Made by a program: the position numbers and the translations under genes | NCBI GenBank assembly: GCA_947683625.1 | Contig: CANTUR010000056.1 | Span: 704,780-768,779 of the forward strand | Source: Mallotus nudiflorus | Lineage: Eukaryota > Streptophyta > Magnoliopsida > Malpighiales > Euphorbiaceae | Length of the DNA stretch: 64,000 nucleotides | Direction: 5' to 3' | Notes under the pieces: model-generated | Seen by the model: the letters and a program-made list of their open reading frames with translations, nothing else | Told to the model about the DNA's origin: nothing | Databases searched by the model: none | In this document: positions 1-11,826 of the stretch, piece after piece | Layout of the letters: each line of letters starts with the position of its first letter | How positions within the stretch are numbered: position 1 is the first letter of the stretch

Positions 1-700
1 ATTCTAGATGAGGCTATTATCAAGCTTGACAACTTTTCTAAGACCAAAAGATTCTCTAGGAGTCCTTTTCTACTGGAAGTGAGTCTCCTCTTCCTCTTAT
101 CATCTTCTTCTTTCCATCATTTTTACCCATTCATCACTCATGCAGGCTTGGTTGTAAGAGAAACTGAGGTTACTTGAACCACCTAGAGACATTACTCATT
201 ATAAGGCCAAACACTATCGCACTAAGAGACTTCATCTTATCCCAAAAGATAATCACTACTGGTTGTCTACATTCCCTAATACTCTGATTCAATGGATGTG
301 CCCATGTTGGAGACTGTAGCACATGACCTTTTGGTCTTATACCTACTATGTTCCTTTGGCCAGCCTCTATTTTGCCACCTTCTACAATCTAACTTAGCTT
401 TGTAGGCAATATAGATAGAAACAACAGATTGTGGAGCTAATGCATGAGTTTGAACCAAGGCATCTTTCTCAAAACTTTCTGGACAACTTGGTTGCTACTT
501 TGGCCTTGTAGAATCATCTAGAGGTTTATTGACTACAATAGAGATCATTCTATCGATGACCAATACAAGGCATGGATTCAATTACAACATGTAAAAAGGG
601 ATGAAATTATAGGAAATAGAAGGACAATGGCCTTACAGGCATCAAGTGCCCACGGTAGTCACAAGAGAAGTAAAACGATATTAGTTCAGTTTATGAAATT
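1..700 (+). pseudogene. Degenerate antisense coding remnant downstream of Tat#1 integrase
   Basis: Lies between the integrase C-terminus (ending near 1,070 on the minus strand) and the unseen 3' LTR. The plus strand shows short open stretches, for example FIDYNRDHSIDDQYKAW near 525-575, interrupted by stops and frameshifts. Some Tat-lineage elements carry an extra ORF, often antisense, at exactly this place, and Tat#2 in this window has a recognisable one (about 59,785-62,290). The position supports the same idea here. I cannot identify a domain, so this remains a weak call. Confidence 0.3.
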
Positions 701-1067
701 TAGTCTTTTTATGTATGTTCTTGCTCTGATGGTGATTTCCTTTTAAGTTAATATGTAATAAGCATTTCATGCAACGTTTACAATCATAAAGGCAAGCCAT
801 TTCATTTAGTTTAAGCACAACGAGACTATATAAATTTGATTCTTACATATCTATTGTTGTTAATTGGCTTGCCCTTGCAAGTTTTCCCAACTAACTATTT
901 TATTTTCCTCTCTCTCTCCTTTTTATATGTCTTTTTACTTTTGCTTGGACTGCCTTTTTAAGTTTTCAATCCAATGGACTTTTTTACTTTTTCCTTTTTT
1001 TCTATCTTTGACTTTTGCATAAGCAACCTCTTTTAGAGGTTTTTCTCCCTAATGAGACTTTTACAGA

Positions 1068-2170
1068 AAGTATTTCTTGAGCTTGTCCATGTTGATGGGC
1101 TCTCTTAATTCATTTCCCTCTAAGTTAGATAGAATAGAAGCCCCTTTGGAAAATAGCTTCTTCAGTTGGTAGGGATCTTTCTAGTTCGGCTTAAATTTCC
1201 CTCATGGATAAGTCATGATTGGCCTAGTGAGCTTTAAGACCAAGTCACCCTCTTTGATCTTGCCTAGCTTAATCTTCTTATTATAAGCTTGAGCTATCCT
1301 TTTCTGGTACAACTGAGAGTGATACATGGCCTTTATCCTCTTTTCATCCAATAATGTTAACTATTCCAATCAGCTTTCTACCCCCTAATACTCAGGGATT
1401 TTAGATTCTAGGAGAACCCCTTAATGATTGGATTTTAACCTCAACTAGCAACACAGCTTCACAACCATATACTAGAGAACACAGAGTGGCTCCTGTTGAT
1501 GTTCTAGTAGTGATTCTATATCTCCATAATGCAAACTATAGGTAACTTGCCTAGTCTTTGTAATTTTCCAGTATCTTGGCCAATATTCTTTTCACATTCT
1601 TGTTTACTGCTTCTACAGCTCTGTTAGCCTATAGTCTGTAAGAGGATGATCTATGATGCTCAACTTTGTATTCTTCTAATAGAGTGGTTGTTTCTACCCT
1701 AAATTGAACACCATTATCAGTTGATGACATGATAAGGCAACCTATACTAACAAATTATATTCTTCTCTATGAACCTAGCCATCTGTTTTGCCCCTACAGT
1801 TGTGAATGATTCAGCTTTTACCCATTTAGAGATATAATTTATTGCCACTATGATGTAACAATGACCATTGGATGTGTTTGGCCTTATCTCTCTGATAATT
1901 TCAATTCCCCATACTATAAATGGCCAAGGAGAGGTTAATCCTTAAAGTTCTATAGAAGGTAGGTGGCTTACATCACCATAGGCTTGGTAGTTGTGGCATT
2001 TCTTTATATACTTCACATAATCTACCTACATGGTTAACTAGAAGTACCCTTTATGGGTTATCTTTTTAGCAAGGACTGTCCCATTCATATGAGGCCCACA
2101 TACACCCTCATGAACTACTTCTATGATTTTCTATACCTCCCCCTTATCAACACATCTCAGGTGCACTCTA
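1068..2170 (-). pseudogene. Tat#1 integrase remnant
   Basis: Minus-strand translation shows an integrase with many stops. The zinc-binding part (about 1,990-2,160) has VHEGVCGPHMNG and KKCHNYQ, where the second Cys of the usual CxxC is Tyr. The core (about 1,780-1,930) has SNGHCYIIVAINYISKW. The preceding GIEIIREI has Glu where the first catalytic Asp of the family normally stands, and AINY replaces AIDY. The C-terminal end (1,070-1,200) reads GASILSNLEGNELREPINMD. The changed catalytic position plus the stops make it inactive. Confidence 0.72.
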
Positions 2171-2399
2171 GCTAGCATCCTTTTGTACAACATCCCGTTA
2201 TGGCTAATGAACTACCAAGATAGCATCCTTAGCGACATTCTTTCTTTTCTATCAGTTTCCTTTGGAATTTTCCTATCTTAAGATTCTACTATAGATCATA
2301 AAACCAAGGCTTCTCTACTAGGTTGATCAACATTATTCTAATGTCCTCATAGTAAGGAATCCATGTGCTTACTAAGATAAAAGGCTTCATTTCTGCTCG

Positions 2400-2960
2400 T
2401 TTGCCTCCTTCCTATGTTAAAGCTAAAGTGGCCAATGCGTTTGCCATCTGATTCTCCTCCCGGGGTAAGTGTATGAATCTATATTGCATGAAGGATAATA
2501 GGATCATGGCTAAATAATCCTAATATGGCTTTAACTTATCTTCCCTTATTTCCCACTCTTTAGCGATCTATTTCACTACTAGCATCAAATCCCCATACAC
2601 TATTTTCTCTTCTACCCCCACATTCTTGAATGCTTCCAGACCAAAAATGTAGGCTTCATATTTATCTTAATGACCTAGAATTCCAACCTCTTTGCCATCA
2701 AAATTACTTCTCCTTCTGGTGAGACCAAATTACACCAACGCCTACCTCTCTGTTGTTCACTACCCCGTCAAAGTACATTTCCATGTCTATATCTCTATTA
2801 CCCACAGATGTTCATCAAAAATTCTAGCTCTTATTCTTGTTCATCATCTATAGGATTCTAGCCAAGAAGTCTGCCATAGCTCTTCCTTTTATCACCTTTT
2901 TAGTAACATAATCTATGTCAAATTTTGTAAGCAGAACTAACCATCTGGCTAATTTCCTTA
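2400..2960 (-). pseudogene. Tat#1 RNase H remnant
   Basis: Between RT and integrase. The minus strand reads MYFDGVVNNREVGVGVIW (about 2,720-2,780), the usual YFDGAVN...G start of a gypsy RNase H, followed by SPEGEV-like sequence in another frame and many stops. Position and start motif support the call. No continuous ORF remains. Confidence 0.55.
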
Positions 2961-3302
2961 TCAATGATGGAGTCTACTAGAGATATCTAAGAGGATCATG
3001 CTTAGAAACCGCTTGAATCCTGTAGCACTAGAAGTAATGTCGTAGCTTTTTTTGTTGCCCAATTATAGCCAAGCAGGTTCTTTCTATAAGACTGTAATTG
3101 GCTTCATAGGGTAGAAGCTTCTTACTCATATAATATGCAACATGTTCAACTCTCCCTTCTCCTTCTTGAGCCAACATTGCACCAATTACATCTTTCTTTA
3201 TAGCCAAGTATAGAATTAAAGGTTTCCCCTACTCTTGGCAACTACAAAACTAAAGGATTTATGAAATACTATTTAATAGTTTCAAAGCCTTACTGACACT
3301 AA

Positions 3303-3983
3303 TCATTCCAGATAATCTTGATTCTTCTTTAAGAGCTTGAAGATTGGCTCACAAATGGTAGTCAATTTGGCTATGAACCTGCTGATGTATTGTAGCCTTC
3401 TTATAAACCCTCTGACTTCTTTCTCATTCTTTAGTGTAGGCATTTCTCTGATTACTCTGACTTTGTCTGAATCCTCCTTTATACATTTCTGACTAACCAT
3501 GTGTCCCAATAGTTTCCCAGATGTCACCCAAAAAACACATTTCTTCATATTCAGTCTAAGGTCATATTCAAAATGCCCTTCTTTGGTCAAAGATTTCACC
3601 ATCATGTCATCTACATACACTTTTATCTCTTTGTGGATCAAGTCATGTAACAGCGTAGTAGCCATTCTTTGGTAAGTAGCCCCTGCATTTTTCAACCTGA
3701 ATGGCATAACCGTGTAACAGTAAACACCCCACTCAATGATGAAAAAAGTCTTCAACTTATCAATTACTACCATCATAATATGATTCTATCCTAAGAAGTT
3801 GTCCATAAAGGAGTACATGGTGTTGGAAGCTACACTATCAACTAAGGTATCAATGTGTGGTAGAGGAAAATCATCCTTAAGACAAGCCTTGTTCAAATCC
3901 CTATAGTCCACACACATCCTAACTTCACCATCTTTCTTAGGAACTAGGACTATGTCAGCTAGCCATTGGGTGTCATCTACCAC
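3303..3983 (-). pseudogene. Tat#1 reverse transcriptase, two open fragments
   Basis: Two adjacent minus-strand open segments (3,786-3,983 and 3,303-3,776) make up the RT palm and thumb. Seen in order: VLVPKKDGEVRMCVDYRDLN, KDDFPLPHIDTLVDS, YSFMDNFLG, then MPFRLKNAGATYQRM, the catalytic box VYVDDMMVKS, LRLNMKKCVFWVTSGKLLGH and EVRGFIRRLQYISRFI. The DDFPLPHIDTLVD and VTSGKLLGHMVS wording is typical of Tat/Ogre RTs. The catalytic YVDD is intact. The segments are separated by a stop at about 3,784, and the reading frame is broken on both sides. Confidence 0.85.
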
Positions 3984-4148
3984 TTCTAAGAACTTTGCTT
4001 TCAGTTGTTTTTCTACTTCTTCTTTGATTAGAAGAGCCTATTCTAGCCTTAATCATCTTTTTTTTTATTTTATCAGTATGATATGAGAATAAATGGGAAT
4101 CCTATGTTCCACAATCTCTCTATTGATCCCAGGCATATCCTCATAGCC

Positions 4149-4800
4149 CTAAGCAAATACCTTCTGTCTTCTTTTAAGAGTTTCTTTCATTTTTTCTCTC
4201 TCGTAAGGAGTTAAGTCAGAAGCAATAAGTATACTTCTAGGGTTATAGCTTGTTTCTAGATTAAATGATTTAGTTTGCATGAAATTAATGCCAAACATAT
4301 GCATGAAATGATCATCATATAGAGCATAACCATTAGGAAACAGATCACACAAGTAAGCATAATCAGACTTCATCACATTAACTTTGAAAAGAAAAATGTC
4401 ATCAGTCTCAAAAAAATTAGAAAAATAAAAGTCAATGTCATCATAAAAAAACATCCATAATAGAATTAAGGAAAAAGGCTTCAAAATTGAATTCCTTTTC
4501 TTAGTCAGCAGCATCCTTTAGCCCCACTACAGGAATGTCCCCCTCTAATTTTGAAGTCAGTACTAGCTCTTCTATCATAAGCTCTTCAATAATAGATTCT
4601 TTGATCCCACCCATATATTCCATGAAGATTTTAAACCCAGGGACTAACTTTTTAATGATCATTAAAGGCTCAAGAGCTCCTTGGTACCTTCCTCTAAAAA
4701 TGTTTCTCAAACCGTCTTCTTCTTCGACTTAGCCATAATTCTACTCTTCTTAAACTTATCCTCAGCCTCTTCCTCTTTATAAGACTCATCTTCCCTTAGA
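4149..4800 (-). pseudogene. Tat#1 pol spacer between protease and RT
   Basis: Two overlapping minus-strand open stretches (4,149-4,514 and 4,501-4,710) lie between the protease and the RT. They contain no catalytic motif that I recognise; LIASDLTPYEREKMKETLKR fits the linker that precedes the RT in Tat pol. Frames change at about 4,500. Best described as pol linker, not a separate gene. Confidence 0.5.
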
Positions 4801-4922
4801 TATCCTACCCCATGCTTCAAGATTGGCACCTTGGGTTCAAAGAATTTTGATGGGCCCTATTGATTGTTCCCTAATCCCAACCCAAGCATGAACTACATGC
4901 TCTTCATCATACTAAAAATCTT

Positions 4923-5552
4923 TTAGTTTAGCTCATCTTTATACATCATACAAAATTCAAAACTTAGGCTGTTTGGGATCTCAGTAGGAGCTAATTTCAA
5001 TACAGCAGCTATAGCCTCTATTTTAGCCAGTATAATAACCACCCTTCCCTCATATAGAAATTTGATCTTTTGATGAACAGTAGATGGTACTCCCCCCAAA
5101 GGATGGAACCATGGTCTCCCCAGAAGAATAGCGAAGGTGACTGGAATATCGAAGGTGAGTGGAATATCTATCACATAAAGGTTAACCTAAACTTCAATAG
5201 GTCCAATCTTGACTAAAGCTTGGAAAGTTCCCTCAACTAGCCTTTTCATATCATCATAAGCCTTTATAACTACATCGGAGGGCTTCAGATCAGCTACTGT
5301 CAAGCCCAACTTTGGTAGGATCTTTAGAGGACATACATTAATGGTTGACCCATTATCCACCATAACACAGCATGTCAATTTGCCTTTTACTTTGGCCTTA
5401 ATGAATAAGGCTTTGTTGTGATCCCTTCCTTCTAAAGGCAAGTCATTATCTATGAAAATAAATGCCCCTTGAGGGCTTTCAGTTAACAAATACACCATTT
5501 GCTCTAGAGTGTATGTCGAAGGTATCTTCTTATTATCAAGAGCCAAAACCAA
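4923..5552 (-). pseudogene. Tat#1 aspartic protease, two fragments
   Basis: Minus-strand segments 5,187-5,552 and 4,923-5,174. The first has VMVDNGSTINVCPLKILPKL, the Tat-type protease active site (D-N-G-S in place of the common D-S/T-G). The second has VTFAILLGRPWFHPLGGVPS and TVHQKIKFLYEGRVVI, the ILLGRPW flap-to-C-terminal part of the same domain. A stop near 5,184 separates the two. In intact elements this enzyme cleaves the Gag-Pol polyprotein. Confidence 0.8.
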
Positions 5553-5989
5553 TGCTTCCCGATAGGCCCAGGAGTTTATAAGCAGCTCCCAAATACTGGC
5601 AAGAGTCTTCTCATCTCTTTTGGCTTCAATAATCTCCTTAGCTTTCTCATCTTTCTTTGATCCTTCTTTTAAACTACTTCCCCCCTTTCTCTACCTCAGC
5701 CTTTTTCACCTCTTTTTTCCCCTCCTATAATTTTTCAATGGATTATGCTAGTTTCTTCTCATTATTCTTCCATAGATCAACTGTTCCTCCCTCTTCATCA
5801 TCAGAAGTCTAAATATCAAGCACATTTACACGAGACTCAATGGCCTGCTATCTCAGATTCAGGTCTTTTGGTTGTGGTTTTGGTAGTGTGGGTATGATGG
5901 CAATAAAGGAATTAATGACTTGTTCCTCTGTTGGACCCATGTTGATTATTAGGACACGGGGATTTAGTGGTGGTACATTTTAGTAGTTA

Positions 5990-7420
5990 CGTAAAGGGTT
6001 ATTTTTGGTGTTTGGTTTTCTGGTTTCCGAATCGGTTATTTTGCCTAAATTGATTAAATCTTGAATCTTATGTTTCAGGCAAGTGCAGCTTTTTGTATAA
6101 TGCCCAATGTTCTGGTGGTACTCACAGTATAGTTTCGGGTCGACATTTAGGAAAGAAGGTTGTTTAGGTAAGGGTTATAAAAGGTTATTCTCAGTCAATT
6201 TTTTTAGGATTTTAGAAAGGAATCTTCCTAAATTAGAAAACCTTTGGGACTATCTAACTGTGTTGATCTATATATTACTACTTGGCCCAACTCCACTGCC
6301 AGATCCAAACCCTTCTCTATTCACAAATCTCCCACTGAAGAACTTCTTTTCTTGTGCAAGGTTTGATTCTTTTTGTACTCCAAACCTATACAACTCCTCA
6401 AAGTTTTGAATCCCTAAATCCTCTAGCTTCTTGGAGAGGAACACACATCCTTTCATGGCTATTACCAGCTGACTAGATTCTGCAAGTCATTGCTTCAACT
6501 ATGCTAATTTTTCTCTCCACTAGACTAAATAATCCACAAAAGATTCATTGACCCTCTACTTCACATTCTACAAGTCTCTTAGGGAAGCCTCCATCTGAAT
6601 GTTAATACTATACTGCTTGATAAATAAAGCATATAATTCCTCCTAATCAGCTTGAACACAGGATTCTAGAGCGTAATACCATCTTATGGGTGCTCCTTCC
6701 AAAGATAGAGGGAATTTCTTCATAATCTATGCTTTAGTTAGTTTAGTCATCTTCATGTGGGTCACATACTGCTTTCAATGAAGGTAGGGGTCCTCTATGC
6801 TAGTGAACTTCTTTATGCCAGGGAATTTGAACTTCCGTGGTAAAGGATCATCATCCTTATCTGGGCTCAACTAGAAATAACTCATTGGCACATTGATCCC
6901 TTTTTCCTTCATATCAACTACATTTTAGCCATAGATTTGACAAGGTCTTTAGCCCATTCTAGCTTCTCTACATTCCCCGAGGCATCCTCTTTTTGACGGA
7001 TAATAGGTTCTGCCAATATTATCTGCTGATCATCTTCTACCTCTTGCCTTTTAGGAACCTCTACATCCAAATCAAAAGGTCAAGGTTAAGGTGCAGGTGG
7101 TTAGGGTGCTACCGACTGAGGTGTTGGTGGTTCTCCTCTAGGTGTACCCATCATTTCCCCCATAATTTCTCTCATTATCATCCTAGTTTGTTCGACCATT
7201 TCAACTTTCAATTATTCCTTAAAGGCTTCAGCATCAGATTCTGCCATCTTGATCTCTCTACATATTCTAACCAGGCGACCGATATCAGATTGTTTCCAAT
7301 TGGCAAACTGTTGTGGATCTGTATTTACAACCATAGGGGTTGGAAATATACATGGTGTGTATGCATGAGATGCAAACCTATTGGTAAAAAGAAAGAGAAA
7401 AAAACATATATGCACATATC
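5990..7420 (-). pseudogene. Tat#1 gag, heavily stopped
   Basis: The minus strand carries a gag frame from about 7,415 (FANWKQSDIGRLVRICREI) down to about 6,000. The middle (6,480-6,720) reads LSLEGAPIRWYYALESCVQA and FIKQYSINIQMEASLRDL, the usual retrotransposon gag core. The open segment 6,268-6,456 has LSKKLEDLGIQNFEELYR. Several stops sit where Trp or Gln is expected (TAG for TGG or CAG), as after cytosine deamination. Longer plus-strand ORFs here are shadows of this frame. Confidence 0.7.
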
Positions 7421-7852
7421 AGAGGACAAAAATAAAAAACTCTCTAATGGTATCTCCACCTTTATTTCTCCCACACATATGTTCAATGGTGAGTTCCTTG
7501 TCCTAGGATTTTTGTTATGGGTTTTGATTATTAACAGGGGATAACAAAAACTGACGAATTCAAGATAACTCTCAAGATGATATAAACAAATGGTAACTCC
7601 TCCAAATAATTCCAAAGTCCATTTTAAACAGGCAAAGAATGATATCGAATGCCCACTTTGTCAAGATCCCTTTGAAATGGGTTAATAATAAGCAATAAGA
7701 GGCCCATCTTGTCAAGGCTTATTTATAATGGGCTTAGGCCTTATTTAAAGGATTACCATATGGCATAAAACACATGCATTTGTAAAAAAATCCTAGTGGA
7801 AATTGATAGGTCATTACATGAGCTATGTCTTGGGTAATAAGCTTCAGCTCCC
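7421..7852 (-). other. Tat#1 leader, left of the gypsy#2 insertion
   Basis: Noncoding leader of Tat#1 between gag and the nested element. It rejoins 15,308-15,560 when gypsy#2 and one ATAGC copy are removed. No conserved ORF and no further structure seen. Confidence 0.5.
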
Positions 7853-7857
7853 ATAGC
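7853..7857. repeat. Left target-site duplication of gypsy#2 (ATAGC)
   Basis: ATAGC directly before the 5' LTR, identical to 15,303-15,307 directly after the 3' LTR. Five bases is the normal Ty3/gypsy duplication. Confidence 0.9.
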
Positions 7858-8588
7858 TGATACGAACATGGCCAAGCTTAAAACTGATAATGGTGGTAGC
7901 ATTTCTAGAGATAAAGCTAAGGATGGGCTTAATGGAGAGGACATAAAGAAAACCAAACATAAAGTTAAGGATCCATTAAGTATGCCACAAGGCCCAACTA
8001 CAAGGTCACGGTCCAAGAAGCTATAAGAAGCCTTAATTGGCTATATGTAAGATTGGGCTAGTCAAGGAAGTTCAATTGGTCATGCTAGGTTTGGCCCAAG
8101 TGAAGACACAATTGAATGGGCTTTATTTAATGTTTGGCAAGTCCAAATACATGAAGACTAATATGGGCTAGTATGTGGGCTCAAATCCCTTATTTGAATT
8201 CAGAACTATATTATTTGCTATTATGCTTAATAGCTTTATTAGGGTTTCTGATGTTAGGATGCTATAAAAACCCTCCTTATGGTGTGTCTTAAATAGATTG
8301 GAAATTGAATGAAAATTCATCCTTTTGCATATTAGCTTGAATTCTTGAATTCTTGTTGAATGCATAAACCACTTATCAAGGAATTAATCTATCCTTATGG
8401 CATGTTAAGGGTTAGGGTTTAAAGAACTTAGTTTTCTTTAGGTTCTAATCTTGATCAACCAAACCTTGCAATTTGATTTAAGCTATTCTTGGTTTTGAAA
8501 CTTAATTTGTTATTGGGCTTTCAAGATAGTAATTCATAGGTTCATAATCATTAGGGTTCATGGTTCTAATCCTTGGAGGTTCTTAACA
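7858..8588 (+). repeat. 5' LTR of gypsy#2
   Basis: Starts TGATACGAACATGG and ends GGTTCTTAACA. It pairs with 14,573-15,302. The first ~180 bp is the same sequence that encodes the polyprotein C-terminus in the 3' LTR; in this copy it is interrupted by a stop after SRSKKL. A possible TATA region is GCTATAAAAACC near 8,260. Confidence 0.93.
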
Positions 8589-8590
8589 TT

Positions 8591-8602
8591 TGGTATTAGA
8601 GC
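8591..8602 (+). other. Primer-binding site of gypsy#2 (initiator tRNA-Met type)
   Basis: TGGTATTAGAGC, two bases after the LTR end. It differs by one base from the plant initiator tRNA-Met PBS TGGTATCAGAGC. Confidence 0.88.
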
Positions 8603-9929
8603 TTTGGCTCTTAAATGAGGTTATCTATCCTCTTCTTTACATTATTTGCTTATTTTCTTTACATTCTACATTGTTTAGTTTTTTATTCTTGTAGTTTTTT
8701 TTATTCTGATTCAAAAAAAAAAAGAAAAAAAGAAAGAAAAAAAAAAGAAAAAGCAAAAAAAAAGAAAGTAAAAAAATAAAGAAAAAAGGAAAAGAAGAAG
8801 AAAAATAATGATATCAGATTTGAAAAATCCAAAAAAAAAAGAAAAAAAAAGAGATCAAGGAATAGGTCTTATTGGTTTGATTGTGTCTTAATTGGCTTGA
8901 AAATGTGTTTGATGTGTTAATCCTTGTTTTAAGCATGTTTATATAGATATTAGGGTTGTTAAAAGATTCCTATTACAACTAGACTTGAAAGTTTCCTAAA
9001 CTCAAGAGGAAATTAAGAAGATTTTTACAATCCTACATAAATAAGGATTAGGTGGCTATTTAAGAAGATTCAAAAGGGCATTGAATTCCATTGACCTGAA
9101 CCCTATATATATACCATCTTATTTGAATTATTTTAGTCTTAAATTTGCCTTTCTCCTTCAAATATTCTCTTTTTTGCATGTCTTTTAAGTTTGGGCAAAA
9201 TTGACACATTTAAGGCATACAAAGGTAACCTTCCTTCTTAATAAACTTTCTTTGTGATTTTTGCTTCCTAATCTGATCCTTACATGTCTTATACATCAAT
9301 TTGAAGTTTTTAATTCATTCTTGAGCTCTAAAATCAAGTTTCTATTATTGTTTAGTTAGAACTTTCTATTCAGGCTTAAACTTGATTTCTTGGTTCTTGA
9401 ACTTAATTCCTTGTTTCTTGCACCTTATTTTTATTCCTTTTACATGAACATTACTTCATTTGAGTTTTTCATTATTCTTGATTCATTAAGCACTTGTTTT
9501 TATTATTGTTTCCCCTTTTTCTTATTTCAAGCTGAATTGCATCTTTCTTGTTTCTTCATCTAATTTTTGTGTTTCTTGCATTTAGATTGTTTCTTTATAT
9601 GTCATTTGCATCCTTTTGAAGTTTTCTTATTTTTTTCTTCCTAATTTTATTAAAAGCATGGCTATTTGTTGATTTTTTCTTGATTCTTGCACTTTGCCTC
9701 AACTAAGCTTTTTAGATCATAATTCTTAGTGCTTTGCAAGTATAGTGAAATAACTTGATGTGTGGTTATTGATTCACATAAGAATCCTTGAAAAAAAGCT
9801 GAGTGGTGTGAGTTTTTCAACCTTGTGTGATCATTCTTGATTGTGTGAAACATGAGTGACCATTCCAATTAATTGAGAGTAAACACGTAAGGGAGTGATA
9901 GTGAGGTCCTTAATTCTTTTTATTTTTTA
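8603..9929 (+). other. Gypsy#2 untranslated leader with A/G-rich tract
   Basis: About 1.3 kb between PBS and gag without a real ORF. At 8,705-8,805 there is an almost pure A/G run with short AAAGAAA units. The remainder is T-rich and low in G. Long leaders with purine runs occur in plant gypsy elements. Nothing else was recognised. Confidence 0.6.
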
Positions 9930-11352
9930 TTGCATACTAACTCTTATTATAGCATGTCAAGTGGTTCTAATGGAGGTGATAATATGCCAACTATTGGCAT
10001 ACCTGCATCACAAATGCATGAAAATGAGAGGGTGCAACGAAGCATAAGGAATATGAATGAGCAAATGGAGAGGTTGCAACTTGAAATGGAAGCTAATCAA
10101 CAAGCCATTCTATACCAAATTAATGCACTTTCCCAAGGTATGGGAAATAGGCCGAATGAAGGGGTGAATGTGCAAGGCAATTATAGGCAATAAATTGGGA
10201 CGAATGAGGATGATTTTGGTAAAAGCTTTGAGGAGTATGATAATGTAGCCTATGCTGGGGTTGGTAGAGGCATGGTTAGAGGAGCTAGGAGGTGCCAAAA
10301 TTATGGTAGAGGTAGAGGATACTTTGGTGGTGAGTTTGGTGGCTATAGGAGCTATGATGATGTTGATAGGAACTTGGGTAACATCAAACTTAGGATTCCT
10401 ATTTTTTTGGGTAAAACTAATCTGGAGGCATATTTGGAGTGGGAAAAGTGAGTTGCCTTATCTTTGATTGCCATACTTTTTAGAAGAGAAAAAGGTGAAA
10501 TTAGTGGTTACCCAATTTAGTGAGTATGCTATAGTTTGGTGGGATTAGTTGGTGGTTAGTAGGAAGAGGAACATGGAAGAACCTATTAATAGTTGGATTG
10601 CACTTAAAACTATCATGAGGAGACATTTTGTACCTAGACATTACCATAGGGAGTTACATCAAAGACTCCAATCTTTAAGGCAAGGTACAAAGAGTGTTAA
10701 TGATTATTACAAGGAGATGGAGATGCTCATGACTAAGGCTGATTTGAATGAGGATAGGGAAGCTACCATGGCACGATTCATTGGTGGGCTTAATAAGGAG
10801 ATTAATGATAGGGTAGAGTTGCAACATTATGTGGAGCTTGAGGAGTTAGTTCACCTTGCAATTAAAGTGGAAAAGCAACTAAAACCTAGAGGAGCAACCA
10901 GGTTTGAATATAAGGGTACTTCAAGTGGTAGGCCACATTGGTTTAATTCATGGAATGGAGGCAAGAAAGGTTATAAAAAGTATGTATTCAATGAGAACAA
11001 ATGGAAAAGCATTTCAGGCAGCAAAGGCACATCTAAACCCAAAATCAACAAAGAAAAGAATAGTGATATTAAGTGTTTCAAATGCTTGGGGCATGGCCAT
11101 ATTGCTTCACAATGTCAAAAAAAAAAGTGGACAATGGTGGCTAAAGAGCATGGGGAGATTGAAATAACAAGTGAGGAGAATGACAATGATGATGAGATAC
11201 CACAATTAGAAGATGATAGTGAAGATATCATTGAAGGTCATATAGGAGGTGAGCTTTTGGTGGCAAGACACACATTAAGTATTCAATTAAAGGAAGAAAA
11301 TGCCTTGGAGCAGCAAAGAGACAACATTTTCCACACAAGATGCCATGTATAA
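9930..11352 (+). pseudogene. Gypsy#2 gag
   Basis: Open segments 9,930-10,193, 10,252-10,467 (another frame) and 10,549-11,352. The N-terminus has a heptad-like MNEQMERLQLEMEANQQ, followed in frame by an Arg/Gly/Tyr-rich stretch and LRIPIFLGKTNLEAYLEWEK. The capsid-like core is WIALKTIMRRHFVPRHYHRE. The nucleocapsid zinc knuckle CFKCLGHGHIASQC (about 11,070-11,115) keeps all CX2CX4HX4C ligands. A stop at about 10,191 and others near 10,449-10,546 break the frame. A TAA at 11,350 separates gag from protease where a sense codon is expected. Confidence 0.85.
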
Positions 11353-11720
11353 GGTAAGACTTATCTTATTATTATTGATGGTAGTAGTTGTACAAATGTT
11401 GCTAGCACTTTAATGCTTGAAAAATTAGGATTAAATCCGATTCCACATCCTAGGCCTTATAGATTGTTATGGTTAAATAATTATGGTGATATCAAAGTCA
11501 ATAGGCAAGTTTTTGTACCATTCACAATTGGTAAGTATTCAGATGAGGTGCTATGTGATATCCTGCCAATGCATGCTGGCCATATCTTATTAGGTAGGCC
11601 ATAGCAATTTGATATAAAGGCTATCCATGATGGCTTTCTAAATAGGTACTCATTTGTGAAGGATGGGAGAAAAGTTACATTAACACCTCTTTCTCCTAAG
11701 GAAGTGTATGATAACTAATG
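11353..11720 (+). pseudogene. Gypsy#2 aspartic protease
   Basis: Continues the gag frame after one stop. Active-site segment LIIIDGSSCTNVAS (11,371-11,410), then LRLNPIPHPRPY-like and KVNRQVFVPFTIGKYSDEVL, and the C-terminal HAGHILLGRP (about 11,570-11,604). A TAG replaces the Trp that normally follows LLGRP. Related elements usually have D-G/S-G-S at the active site; DGSS is close. Linker KDGRKVTLTPLSPKEVYD follows to about 11,715. Confidence 0.8.
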
Positions 11721-11826
11721 TAAGCTAGAAAAAGAGAGGAGTCAGGTTAAAAATAACAAAAAGGAGAATGAAAACCCAAAGGGTGAGATTCAGCCTAAAG
11801 AGAAAACAAAGGCAAAGGGTAGTTTT

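Noticed and set aside
6993..7544. 183-codon plus-strand ORF
   Set aside because: Antisense shadow of the Tat#1 gag frame; no domain and T-rich composition.
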